A stretch of 25,313 nucleotides of DNA from CADEFX01 sp050260355 (GTDB lineage: Bacteria > Pseudomonadota > Alphaproteobacteria > Rhizobiales > Hyphomicrobiaceae). The DNA is taken from contig JBLNBZ010000022.1 in the NCBI GenBank assembly GCA_050260355.1, forward strand, positions 1 to 25,313. The letters are read 5' to 3'. The notes below the pieces were generated by a model. That model ran no database searches. It worked only from the letters and a program-made list of their open reading frames with translations, and was not told the DNA's origin. This document shows positions 15,465 to 23,647 of this stretch, one piece after another (the stretch's first letter is position 1; every line of letters starts with the position of its first letter). The translations under genes and the position numbers were made by a program.

Positions 15465-16514
15465 CTAGAGGTAGTTGAGCAAGCTCATCTTCTGCAGACG
15501 CGCGGTAAGCGAGTATGCGGTCTCGATTTGCGTCATTAGACCGTTGACACGTGTAGACGCCTCGTACGGATCGACTGACTCGAGGGTTCCGATGTGTGCG
15601 GAGAGGATGTCGATCTGGATCGACATGCGGTCGTTCGCCTTGTTGACCCGCTCCTGAACGGTGCCAAGGTTCGACTGCAGCTTCGACATGCCAGTGACCG
15701 CGTCCCCGACCAGCTTGATCGCACGGTCGATCACGGTCTGGTAGGTGTCGCCGGAGAGCGTGGTCACGCCCAGATCGCCGACCATGGTGAAGGCGCTGGC
15801 CAGCTCGCGGAAGGACACATCGTTGGCGTTGACGCTGGACTCCACGAGCTCATAGGTCGAGATCCGGCTGCGCATGTTCTGGTCGGAAGCGGACGACCAG
15901 TTGGTCGACCACCCGGTCGGATCGAAGAGGTTCGCGAACGCTCCATCGAGGAACGTCGCCATGGCGGCCGGCGTGATCGTCTCGGTTCCCGGCGCGCCCT
16001 GCGCGACGCCGAAGGCGGTCAGGAACTCGTTGGCCACGGCCTGCTGCGCGGGTCCTGTCGGCGTCTGCTCGTAGTCGGCGAGCGGCTTCACGTCGGCGTT
16101 GATGCCGGAGAAGAGATAGGCCCCGTTGAACGATGTATTGAGCGTATCGATGAAGCTGTTGAGGCCAGTCATGGCCTGCGCCTTGATGACCTCCGGCCCG
16201 GATTCGCTGCTGCGCGCGCCGATGAGCTGGCTCAGGAAGTCCTGAGCGGTCTGGATCATGCCCTTGAGAGAGGACTGCGTGAGGTCGAGCCGCGACAGCA
16301 CCTCGGCGTTGGTATCCTTCATGGCCGTGAGCCGCGTGTGCTCCTGGCGCAGCGACACGGTTTCGCCGGCCTTGGCGCCGAGGCTCAACCCGACATCCGC
16401 GAGCCGTCCGCTAGCAACCTCCTTTTGCGCGATCTGCAGCCGCGACTGCAATTTCATCAGCGACAGCCGGGTGGCCTGGGAGATCGCTTGCGTCGAGATG
16501 AATGTGGTCTTCAT
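15465..16514 (-). CDS. flgL: Hook-filament junction protein FlgL
   Basis: FlgL (HAP3) joins FlgK to the flagellin filament. The 349-residue protein shows flagellin-like N- and C-terminal helices: LMKLQSRLQIAQKEVASGRLADVG near the N-terminus, with LRQEHTRLTAMKDTNAEVLSRLD, and a C-terminal DRMSIQIDILSAHIGTLESVDPYEASTRV and IETAYSLTARLQKMSLLNYL (residues about 290-349). It starts four bases after the flgK stop with no strong ribosome-binding sequence, so coupling to flgK is likely. Export is probably aided by the FlgN-like chaperone. Confidence 0.93.
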   Translation of the reverse strand: MKTTFISTQAISQATRLSLMKLQSRLQIAQKEVASGRLADVGLSLGAKAGETVSLRQEHTRLTAMKDTNAEVLSRLDLTQSSLKGMIQTAQDFLSQLIGARSSESGPEVIKAQAMTGLNSFIDTLNTSFNGAYLFSGINADVKPLADYEQTPTGPAQQAVANEFLTAFGVAQGAPGTETITPAAMATFLDGAFANLFDPTGWSTNWSSASDQNMRSRISTYELVESSVNANDVSFRELASAFTMVGDLGVTTLSGDTYQTVIDRAIKLVGDAVTGMSKLQSNLGTVQERVNKANDRMSIQIDILSAHIGTLESVDPYEASTRVNGLMTQIETAYSLTARLQKMSLLNYL

Positions 16515-16518
16515 GGCG

Positions 16519-17988
16519 TTATCGGACCGCGCTCAGCAAGGCTTGGAACATCTGGTCGATGGTCGCCACCAGCTTCGACGACGCCTGATAGGACCGCTCC
16601 AGATCGAGGAGATTGGTCATCTCCTCATCGAGGTTGACGCCTGCGATCTTCGACAAGGCCTCCGTCGAACGATCGAGCAGCGTCGTGCGGTATTCCTTCT
16701 CTGTGGTGGCGGTGCTGCGTGCCTGCTCGAGCCAGGCGACCGAGGAGCTCGCGAAGTTGGCAAGCGGCATCGTCGTGCCGGCCTGCGCCGCCGGATCGAA
16801 GGATCGGGTCGCCGACATCTCGTCGACCAGGCCCTGCAAACGATCGAAGAAGCCGGCGCCGCCGCTCGTGTTGTAGACGTAGGCGGGTCCAGCGATACCG
16901 CCGTCGCGGAGCAGGTTCGGATCGCCGCCCTGCGCCGGATCGACCAGCGGACTGATGCGGATGGAGGCGGCAAGCCCGGGCACCACTGTGCCGCCGCCGG
17001 GCGGCATGGCGGGTCCGCCCGACCAGGTGAACAGGCCAGGCGCATCCGGCAGTGAGGGCACTGCGCTCTGGTCGCTTTCGGCAAACGCCTCGATCAGCCC
17101 ACGAGCAATCTCGTCGAGCTGCGACTGGTAGGTCACGGCGACGTCGTCGCGGACGGCGGCGAGGCCGACCAGGCGGCCCGTCGATGCCGGCATGCCGCCG
17201 CTGCCGGTCACCGGCACGCCGTCGATCAGCACGGCGTTTCCCGTGATGCCCGCGGACAGATTGTTCGTCGGATCGAACGTCACGGCCCTCGGCTTGACGT
17301 CGAACAACGTCACGCCGCTGTCGGTGTAGAGCGCCATATCGTTGTCGGCGCGAGAGACGACCCTCACCCCGATCAGCTCGGCGATGCTGGTCAGCACGTT
17401 ATCGCGCGCATCGAGCTGATCCGTCACATCCGTGCCGGAGCGGGTGCCCTTGACGATCGCCAGGTTGAGAGTCTCGAACTGCGACAGCAGCGAGTTGAGC
17501 TTGTCGACCGAGGCCGCCATGTCGTCGTCGGCCTGCTGGCGGACCTGCTGCACGGTTTGCGAGGCGCTGTTGAGAGCGACCGCCAGGTCGTTGGCGGCAG
17601 CCACGGCATTCCGCGCCATGGCGGGCGTGCTGGGCGAGTCGGCGAACTGGCGCAGAACCGAGTCGAACGCGGTCAGCTTGGCCGCGGGCGACGCATCGAG
17701 CTCGGGATCATTGATCGTCTGATCGAGACGGTCCAAAGCCTCGACGAGCGCATCCTGCGTGCTCGAGGACGCCGTCGTCACCAGCACATTGCGGAAGAGA
17801 GCGTCGTTGGTGACCCGCGTTATCGACGCGAGCCGGATGCCACCGCCCGGCGCCGTGACGACGTTGGCGTTCTTGCGGGACGCGCCGGGCACGCCCTGGT
17901 TGGCGATGTTGCGCGACACGACCGCCGTCTGGTCTGCCGTGACCGATAGCCCTGACTGGGCCACCCCTAAGCTGACCGAAAGACTCAT
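16519..17988 (-). CDS. flgK: Hook-associated protein FlgK
   Basis: FlgK (HAP1) is the first hook-filament junction protein. The 489-residue protein has the axial N-terminal motif (LGVAQSGLSVTADQTAVVSRNIANQGVPG, residues about 8-36), a central variable region, and the C-terminal axial helix (LLDLERSYQASSKLVATIDQM). It lies 40 bases after flgE on the same strand and four bases before flgL. Its length is shorter than the E. coli protein (547) but within the family range. Confidence 0.95.
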   Translation of the reverse strand: MSLSVSLGVAQSGLSVTADQTAVVSRNIANQGVPGASRKNANVVTAPGGGIRLASITRVTNDALFRNVLVTTASSSTQDALVEALDRLDQTINDPELDASPAAKLTAFDSVLRQFADSPSTPAMARNAVAAANDLAVALNSASQTVQQVRQQADDDMAASVDKLNSLLSQFETLNLAIVKGTRSGTDVTDQLDARDNVLTSIAELIGVRVVSRADNDMALYTDSGVTLFDVKPRAVTFDPTNNLSAGITGNAVLIDGVPVTGSGGMPASTGRLVGLAAVRDDVAVTYQSQLDEIARGLIEAFAESDQSAVPSLPDAPGLFTWSGGPAMPPGGGTVVPGLAASIRISPLVDPAQGGDPNLLRDGGIAGPAYVYNTSGGAGFFDRLQGLVDEMSATRSFDPAAQAGTTMPLANFASSSVAWLEQARSTATTEKEYRTTLLDRSTEALSKIAGVNLDEEMTNLLDLERSYQASSKLVATIDQMFQALLSAVR

Positions 17989-18028
17989 GCCGCCCCGCGC
18001 CCCCTTTCAGCAATGCCGGCGCTGATCC

Positions 18029-19288
18029 TCAGCGCTTGAGATTGATCAGCACGTCCATCAGCTCCGCACCGGTCTGGAAAACCTTGGAGTTGGCAGTGTA
18101 GCTGTTCTGCGCCTCGATCATGGTCGTCAGCTCGCTGGCGATATCGACCGTGGATTTCTCCAGCGCGCCGGATGCCACCGTGCCCAAACCGGATTCACCC
18201 GCAAACCCGATCTGCACGTCGCCCGACTCCAGACTCGGCGAGTAGACGTTGCCGGCAAGCGGCTGCAGATTGTCGGGACTGGCCACCCCGGCAAGCGGAA
18301 TGCGGTACGTCGCCTGGCGTGCGCCGTTCTCGTAGACAGCATAGAGTGTGCCGTCGCCGTCGATCTCGACGCGCTCCACCTCGCTCGGCGCGTTGCCGTC
18401 CACCTTCACATCGCGAACGGTGTACTCGGCGGCGAGCTGACTGGTCTTCGAGATATCGAGCGTGACCGTGCCGCCGCCCGGCACGGCAATTGAAAGCGAT
18501 TGAGGGCTTGTGCTCAAAAGCTTGCCGTCCAGCGGGTCGAAGTCCAGCGTCTGGGTGTCGATAGCTCCCGACGTGTAGGGGAAGCCGCCGCCAGCCGCGG
18601 CATCCGCGTGGTTGTAGATCGTCACCTCCCACTGGTTGGCGGCCGTCTTGGCGTAATAGACGTCGAGGGTCACCTCCTCGCCGAGATTGCCGTAGGCGAC
18701 GACGGAGGTCTTTGCCGTGTACTGGGAGCCCGCCACGTTATCCGAGGGCAGACTTCCCGCAGCGATGGCCGTCGCGTCCGAGGGAAGGTTCACATAGAGG
18801 TTGCCGGTGGCGGACGGGTTGGCCTGCAGCGCGAGCGCCGAAAGATTGACCGGCTCCAGCCCTGCGAACCCGTTGGCGACAGCCGCGGGAGGCCCGTTGG
18901 CGAGACTGTAGCCCATCAACTTGAAATTTGCGGCGTTGACGAGATTGCCCTCGCCATCGGGGACAAACGAGCCAGCACGCGTGAGATAGGGCGTGCCGTT
19001 CGCACCGGCGACGATGAAGAAGCCCTGGCCGCTGATGGCCAGATCAGTGACGGACGTCGTGTATTGGAAAGCCCCCTGCTCGCTGATGGCGTAGCGCACC
19101 TTCGTCTGCACGCCGCCAGGCGTGTACTCGGACGAGCCCGAGCTCAGGATCAGCGAGGAGAATTCTGTCGATGCCCGCTTGTAGCCATTGGTGCTGGAGT
19201 TGGCGATGTTGTCAGAGACGGTGCCGAGCCGGTTGGCCTGGGCGGCCATGCCGGAGACACTCGTTCTCATCATGCCGGTGAGGCTCAT
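18029..19288 (-). CDS. flgE: Flagellar hook protein FlgE
   Basis: FlgE polymerises into the hook. The 419-residue protein has the N-terminal axial motif (MRTSVSGMAAQANRLGTVSDNIANSSTNGYKR over residues 7-38), the FlgE/F/G core (ISGQGFFIVAGANGTPYLTRAGSF), a middle FlgE D2-type region (about 160-330), and the C-terminal helix (TTMIEAQNSYTANSKVFQT, then MDVLINLKR). The ATG has AAAGGA ten bases upstream. It heads the flgE-flgK-flgL-flaF-flbT-flgD-fliQ unit. The 171-base space to ftcR should hold its promoter; in Brucella FtcR acts on this region. I could not define the operator by eye. Confidence 0.96.
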   Translation of the reverse strand: MSLTGMMRTSVSGMAAQANRLGTVSDNIANSSTNGYKRASTEFSSLILSSGSSEYTPGGVQTKVRYAISEQGAFQYTTSVTDLAISGQGFFIVAGANGTPYLTRAGSFVPDGEGNLVNAANFKLMGYSLANGPPAAVANGFAGLEPVNLSALALQANPSATGNLYVNLPSDATAIAAGSLPSDNVAGSQYTAKTSVVAYGNLGEEVTLDVYYAKTAANQWEVTIYNHADAAAGGGFPYTSGAIDTQTLDFDPLDGKLLSTSPQSLSIAVPGGGTVTLDISKTSQLAAEYTVRDVKVDGNAPSEVERVEIDGDGTLYAVYENGARQATYRIPLAGVASPDNLQPLAGNVYSPSLESGDVQIGFAGESGLGTVASGALEKSTVDIASELTTMIEAQNSYTANSKVFQTGAELMDVLINLKR

Positions 19289-19459
19289 GGGGACTGGTCC
19301 TTTTCAATCGGCCTTGTCCGAACAAGATGAGCATTACGAACTTGCGCGAAGCTGAATGCGGCCGCTCGCATTGCGCATTCCGTGAGACGCCGCGCCGACG
19401 AGTTGCATCATCACAAGGTGCGAGTTGCTTCCCCGTGGGCGCAGGCCGCCGCATTCAAC

Positions 19460-20131
19460 TCATCCGGATACGAGGCTGTAACCCAAGTAGCGCTGCGAAT
19501 GGACGGGATCGTAACCGAGGCGATGCCTCAGACGCTTGCGCAGCTTGCTGATGTGGCTTTCCACGACGTTCTCGTCGATATCCTCGTTGAAGAGCCCATA
19601 GACCGAGTTGAAGATCTGGGTTTTGGTCACACGCCCGCCGGCGTGCGCAACGAGATATTCGAGAATGCGGCGCTCGCGCCTCGGCAGGGGCAATACCTCA
19701 CCCCTGACCTCGGGGTCGCGCCCGTCATAGAACACGCGGATCTCGCCGACGTCGCGCCAGCTCACCTCCACGCGCTCACGACCGCGGATGGCCCTGATAC
19801 GCGCCAGCAGCTCGCGCACGTGGATCGGCTTGCGGACCACGTCGTCAACCCCGGCAGCGAACAGATCCAGCGTCTCCTCGAGGGACTTGTTATCGTTCAT
19901 GGCGATCACGGCCGCTCTCGATCGCCCTTTGATGATCCGCGGCAGCACGTGACGGTCGCGACAATCGCCCAGGAGGAAGGCCTCCACGGCAAGCATGTCG
20001 GGCTCGGAAACCGATTTTACCCAGTTGTCGAAGTCGGTCGGCGCTATGCCGGTGGCAGAGATACCCTCACGATCGAACCAGGAGGTATAGCCTCCATTCA
20101 CAGTTTCTCGTTCATCAACAATAACGATCAT
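19460..20131 (-). CDS. ftcR: Flagellar transcriptional regulator FtcR/Rem (OmpR type, atypical receiver)
   Basis: This is an orphan OmpR/PhoB-class regulator that in Brucella (FtcR) and Sinorhizobium (Rem) activates hook and motility genes. Residues 1-115 form a receiver-like domain and 125-223 a winged helix (LPRRERRILEYLVAHAGGRV, ENVVESHISKLRKRL, YLGYSL). The acidic pair Asp6/Glu7 and Lys101 (DDVVRKP) are kept. The phosphoacceptor position in PDMLAVE is Glu50 instead of Asp, and the usual switch Thr lies in VIAMND and is lost. No histidine kinase is nearby. It starts with ATG and lies upstream of and co-directional with flgE. Confidence 0.93.
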   Translation of the reverse strand: MIVIVDERETVNGGYTSWFDREGISATGIAPTDFDNWVKSVSEPDMLAVEAFLLGDCRDRHVLPRIIKGRSRAAVIAMNDNKSLEETLDLFAAGVDDVVRKPIHVRELLARIRAIRGRERVEVSWRDVGEIRVFYDGRDPEVRGEVLPLPRRERRILEYLVAHAGGRVTKTQIFNSVYGLFNEDIDENVVESHISKLRKRLRHRLGYDPVHSQRYLGYSLVSG

Positions 20132-20515
20132 TGGACAGCGCCCCCCGGCGGCCTAGCGTATGTGCGGTGCTACGCAATGATTCTCCGCTCGGCCGCATCC
20201 TTGTGGTCGGACGCGACTTCACACGAGGCCTGACCCGGAATTTGGGACCGGAGCGAAGACTACAGCGAATCGGTGAGTTACGCGGCACAACAAGGGACAT
20301 CGCTTCGCAAGCGAACTCCAGAACAATCCAAGTCTATTTTCTGATCCAAGTCGGTTTTTGGCGTTGCGTTCACGCGGCATTGCAGTTCGGCAACACTTCG
20401 TTAACCGCAAAGGCACAGCCAACGCGACGATTCGGGCGAGTCGAATGACCTCACTGACGATGCCTCACTTGGGCGTTCCCCCCGCGCTGCGCGGCGCTAT
20501 CGGGGCCGGTCTGAT
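20132..20515. promoter_or_regulatory. Divergent regulatory region between ftcR and the crp-like gene
   Basis: This 384-base spacer holds no credible gene. It contains a direct repeat, ATCCAAGTC at 20326-20334 and 20344-20352 (18-base period), in a locally AT-rich stretch. Read towards ftcR this is GACTTGGAT-N9-GACTTGGAT. A single TTAACC lies at 20401 with no partner half-site. No confident -35/-10 pair was found by eye. Confidence 0.4.
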
Positions 20516-21219
20516 ATGAGCCGCACCGCCGCCCTAGCCGAGCTTCGAGCTGTCGCGCACGAGCCGCGCGCAGGAGGGGACCCGACCGACCTGGCGCAGC
20601 TCTTCGAGCGGCGGGGAACGCTGCTGCGGCTGACACCGCAGCAACAAATTACTTGTGAGGCGACAGCGGCTTTCAGCTACATGGTGCGATCAGGCACGGT
20701 CGCGCTGGAGAGCTCGCTGCCCATCAGGCACATCGTCGGCTTCTGGCATGCCGGAGACCTGCTCGATGGGGCCCATCTCCCGGCCCCCCGCACCTCTCGA
20801 TCCGCGCACTGTGCGCATCGGAGCTCAGCCGCCTCAGACATGCGCCCGCGGTCCTCGACGATGAGGGACCGGGAATGGCGCAAGCCTACGTGCAGCACTG
20901 CGCGGCGATGTTGCGGCGGCTGATGGTGACGAACGCCCTGCTGGCGCTGCCGACCGCTGAAGAGCGGCTCATCTCCTTTCTCGTGTCGAGCGCTGCGCGA
21001 TTGGGCCAGCGGGCGGGCCATCGCGTCGAGATGCGCACACCCTGGTCGCGCGTCGACTTGGCCGCGCACCTAAACCTCAATCCCGATACGCTGAGCCGGA
21101 TCATGACGCGGCTGCAAACCGTGGGTCTCATCGAGGCGCACGGCCGCCACACACTGGTCGTGCGGGACTGGGCGGCGCTGTGCGATCGCACGCCACTCGC
21201 GCAGGCCCTGGTCGATTGA
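20516..21219 (+). pseudogene. Crp/Fnr-family regulator split by a frameshift
   Basis: Two overlapping frames together make one Crp/Fnr-type protein of about 234 residues. The first (from ATG 20516) encodes the cyclic-nucleotide-type sensor barrel, with FSYMVRSGTVALESSLP and IVGFWHAGDLLDG. The second, one base back in frame, continues with LSIRALCASELSRLRHAP, the long dimer helix (MAQAYVQHCAAMLRRLMVTN), and a helix-turn-helix (VDLAAHLNLNPDTLSRIMTRLQTVGL) to the stop at 21219. The switch falls at a run of six C at about 20784-20789; seven C would restore the frame. No cysteine cluster of the Fnr type is obvious in the N-terminus. It is convergent with the CBS gene, 12 bases apart. A homopolymer error is at least as likely as a true pseudogene. 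Confidence 0.75.
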
Positions 21220-21231
21220 CGAGATCGGCGG

Positions 21232-21672
21232 CTAGTGGGTCTCGCTCTGCGAATGCCGCCCGCCTGGCTGCACGACCCTTTCCAGCGCGGTTCCAACCCT
21301 CTCGCAATCGTGCGCCCGGGCAGCATCGGCAAGGGCAACGACGCCGACCAGCTGCTTATCGCGGTTGACGACCGGAAGGCGCCGCACCTGGATCTCGCCC
21401 ATGTTGGACAGGACGTGGTCCATCTCCTCGTCGTCGAAGCAGTACTTGATGTCCTGCGTCATCACCTCGCGAACTCGGGCGTCACAGGTTTTGCCCTGGG
21501 CCACCGCCCGCACGGCTATATCGCGATCGGTAATGCTGCCGACGAGCCTGTCCATCTCGCCGACCGGCATGAAACCGATGTCCAGCTCGGCCATCTTCTT
21601 GGCGACGTGCCCGATGGTCTCGTCCGGGCTTGCCAGGCACACGTTGCGCGACATCGCATCGGCTACCTTCAT
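21232..21672 (-). CDS. CBS-domain pair protein
   Basis: The 146-residue protein consists of two CBS domains: residues about 1-57 (MSRNVCLASPDETIGHVAKKM, ending GSITDRDIAVRAV) and 66-125 (VREVMTQDIKYCFDDEEMDHVL, ending GVVALADAARA). CBS pairs bind adenosyl ligands such as AMP or NADH and often report energy state or regulate partners. As a stand-alone protein its partner is unknown. The start ATG has a strong AAGGAGT sequence at 21678-21684. A seven-base GC hairpin sits just upstream in the leader. Convergent with the crp-like gene; no functional link is visible. Confidence 0.92.
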   Translation of the reverse strand: MKVADAMSRNVCLASPDETIGHVAKKMAELDIGFMPVGEMDRLVGSITDRDIAVRAVAQGKTCDARVREVMTQDIKYCFDDEEMDHVLSNMGEIQVRRLPVVNRDKQLVGVVALADAARAHDCERVGTALERVVQPGGRHSQSETH

Positions 21673-22195
21673 GTCTCACTCCTTTCCGGCCGGAAGCCGG
21701 CCGTACGATTAATCCTCGTAGCAACCGAACCGGCGGTGAGGGGAATTGTTCCGCGGGCCTGCCGGGAGCGGCCGGTGCGTCGAGCAAGAAGAAGCCGGAA
21801 CGGCGCGGGTTTTCAGCGGGGTACGGCCTGCCGGCGCGCGGCGCGGGGTCAGCCACCCCCCTGCAAGACCGACCACGCACGAGAAGCCGCGCGAAGAACG
21901 CGCTGAGCGAAATACTTATCCACGCCGCACGCGCCGTCCTCATAATGGCGGCGTCCCGGTTGCGAGCCATCCGCTGCAGCGATGCGCTTCGCTCGAAAGC
22001 CGGGAGCCGCTGTCCGATCATCTCGTCCGGTCGGCCGCCAGACCAGCGGAGCGCCGGCACGGGACTCGAGGCAGACGGCGAGCCAAGGGCATCGTCGAGC
22101 CCACCAAAGAGCGCAACGGTCAAACGGGCTCAGATGATGCCCGGCTCCGCCTTGCATCTACCCCCCCGCGTCGCAGGCCGTGGGGCTGAGCGTGC
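21673..22195. other. Gene-free stretch between the CBS gene and the amidase promoter
   Basis: About 520 bases separate the divergent CBS and amidase genes. Long open frames exist on both strands but are arginine/serine-rich, run out of frame through the CBS gene, and show no family features. Apart from the CBS leader hairpin, the only landmark is one near-consensus DnaA box, TTATCCACG at 21916-21924, which alone is not evidence of an origin. A run of seven C occurs near 22161. Confidence 0.5.
21687..21703 (-). promoter_or_regulatory. Leader hairpin next to the CBS gene ribosome-binding site
   Basis: A perfect inverted repeat, CGGCCGG and CCGGCCG around three bases, lies in the CBS gene leader. 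Its 3' arm ends two bases from the GAAAGGAGTG ribosome-binding sequence. It could protect the mRNA 5' end or affect ribosome access. Confidence 0.4.
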
Positions 22196-22244
22196 TTGAC
22201 ACATGTCGATCCGCGTCGTGATGATTGGTTAACGCCGAATTAAC
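22196..22244 (+). promoter_or_regulatory. Amidase promoter region with a CtrA-type box
   Basis: A TTGACA (22196-22201) is followed after 17 bases by a weak TGATGA (22219-22224). Just downstream is TTAACGCCGAATTAAC (22229-22244), an exact TTAA-N7-TTAAC match to the binding site of CtrA, the alphaproteobacterial cell-cycle regulator. If the TTGACA promoter is used, CtrA would sit over the transcription start and repress. If a promoter further right is used, CtrA could activate. The box ends 59 bases before the chosen start. Confidence 0.55.
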
Positions 22245-22303
22245 ATTATTCCTTCATAAGTGAGCCGCGTGACCATCCGCAAAAAGCCATCTTCGTGGGG
22301 CAT

Positions 22304-23647
22304 ATGAGTCACAGTCCCGCCAATCGGACCGTACAGCGTAGACGGGGGTCGAAACTCATGGTTCCAACTGGGGCGCGGCGCGTCGGCTTGTGCCGGCGAG
22401 CCGCCGAGGTGTGCTTTTTGCCCGTCGCGGCATGGCTCGCCTTTGTCCCGCCGCCGGCTCACGCCAACATGCCGGCCGAAAAGGCCGCGCAAAGTGACGA
22501 CCTCGCCGGCAGCAGGACGCGTACGCGCTTCGTCATCGGATTGGACCGCGCGACCAAGTTTGAAGTCTTCTCGCTGCAGCAGCCCAATCGCGTCATCGTC
22601 GATCTGCCCGATCTCAAGGTTCAGCTTCCGGTCATGACCGGCGAGGAGCCGGTCGGGCTGGTCAAAAGCTTCCGCGGCGGACTGGCCGCGCCGGGTAAGA
22701 TGCGCGTCGTCATCGACGTGACCGATCCGGTGGTGGTGGAGACGGCACAGCTCGAACCAGGCGCCGATGGCAAGCAGCGGCTGGTGCTCGAGATCGTGCC
22801 GTTCAGCCCTGGCAAGGCGCTGCGCAAGCAGCCCTTCGCACAGGCGAGCCTCGGCAACATCGGCCTCGCCGCGATTCAACCGCCCGTGCCGCGCCCGGCC
22901 GAAAGGCCCGAGGTGCGCGCGGCACGCGCCTACAAGCCGATCATCGTGCTCGATCCGGGACACGGCGGCCACGACAGCGGCGCACTGCGCAACGGCACCG
23001 TCGAGAAGGATGTGGTGCTGGCCTTCGGCAAGACGCTGCGCGACAAGCTCAATGCCACCGGGCGCTACAAGGTGATGATGACGCGGGACAAGGACGTCTT
23101 CATCCCGCTCGAGGAGCGGCGCGAGTTCGCCGAGGAGCACAAGGCGGCTCTGTTCATCGCCATTCACGCCGACTACGTCCCGCGCGCCACGGTGCGCGGA
23201 GCCACCATCTACTCCTTGCGCGAAGGCGTCGCCAACGAGCTCGCGCGCTCGGCGCGTGGCGAGCGGGACATCGAGCTGCTGTCGAGCAGAGAGGTGGCGA
23301 CCGTCAAGGAGATCGGCGGCGACGCGGGCGTCGTGCGCAACATTCTGGCCGACCTCGTGCAGCGCGAGACGCTGGCCACGCGCGAACGCACCGGCACCTT
23401 CGTGAAGTCCGTGATCGAGTACATGGGACAGAGCACGGAGATGAAGGAGAATCCGGATCGGACGGCCGCATTCGCCGTGCTGAAGACCGCCAAGGTGCCG
23501 GCCGTGCTGATCGAGCTTGCCTATGTCAGCAACCGGCAGGATGCGGAGCTGCTCAAGTCGGAGCGCTGGCGCACGAAAGTCGCCGACTCGATCGTGACCG
23601 CGGTCGAGAACTATTTCAGCCACCAGGTTGCACGCCTGCCGATGTAA
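22304..23647 (+). CDS. amiC: Periplasmic N-acetylmuramoyl-L-alanine amidase (AMIN + Amidase_3)
   Basis: This enzyme cleaves the bond between N-acetylmuramic acid and L-alanine in peptidoglycan and is usually needed for daughter-cell separation. With the ATG at 22304 it has 447 residues: an N-terminal hydrophobic export signal ending PPPAHA (about residue 54), an AMIN domain (about 70-168) that targets septal wall, and an Amidase_3 domain (about 210-445). Zinc ligands and catalytic residues are His220 (DPGHGG), Glu234, His288 (IAIHAD) and Glu404 (VLIELAYVSN). An insertion of about 60 residues after the IHAD motif matches the autoinhibitory helix of AmiB/AmiC-type enzymes. A GTG at 22295 and an ATG at 22358 are alternative starts; the latter gives a more typical signal peptide. 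Confidence 0.93.
   Translation: MSHSPANRTVQRRRGSKLMVPTGARRVGLCRRAAEVCFLPVAAWLAFVPPPAHANMPAEKAAQSDDLAGSRTRTRFVIGLDRATKFEVFSLQQPNRVIVDLPDLKVQLPVMTGEEPVGLVKSFRGGLAAPGKMRVVIDVTDPVVVETAQLEPGADGKQRLVLEIVPFSPGKALRKQPFAQASLGNIGLAAIQPPVPRPAERPEVRAARAYKPIIVLDPGHGGHDSGALRNGTVEKDVVLAFGKTLRDKLNATGRYKVMMTRDKDVFIPLEERREFAEEHKAALFIAIHADYVPRATVRGATIYSLREGVANELARSARGERDIELLSSREVATVKEIGGDAGVVRNILADLVQRETLATRERTGTFVKSVIEYMGQSTEMKENPDRTAAFAVLKTAKVPAVLIELAYVSNRQDAELLKSERWRTKVADSIVTAVENYFSHQVARLPM

Noticed and set aside
20131..20448. Plus-strand frame of 105 codons in the ftcR-crp spacer
   Set aside because: It starts antisense to the ftcR start, has no ribosome-binding site, and crosses the direct-repeat region. 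The composition is not protein-like.
21916..21924. DnaA-box-like TTATCCACG near a CtrA box, suggesting a replication origin
   Set aside because: Only one near-match box, no AT-rich unwinding region, and no origin-associated genes such as hemE nearby. A single box is expected by chance.
21630..22199. Plus-strand frame of 189 codons between the CBS gene and the amidase
   Set aside because: It starts inside the CBS gene antisense, is Arg/Ser-rich, has no recognisable motifs, and crosses the CBS leader. It reads as a high-GC shadow.
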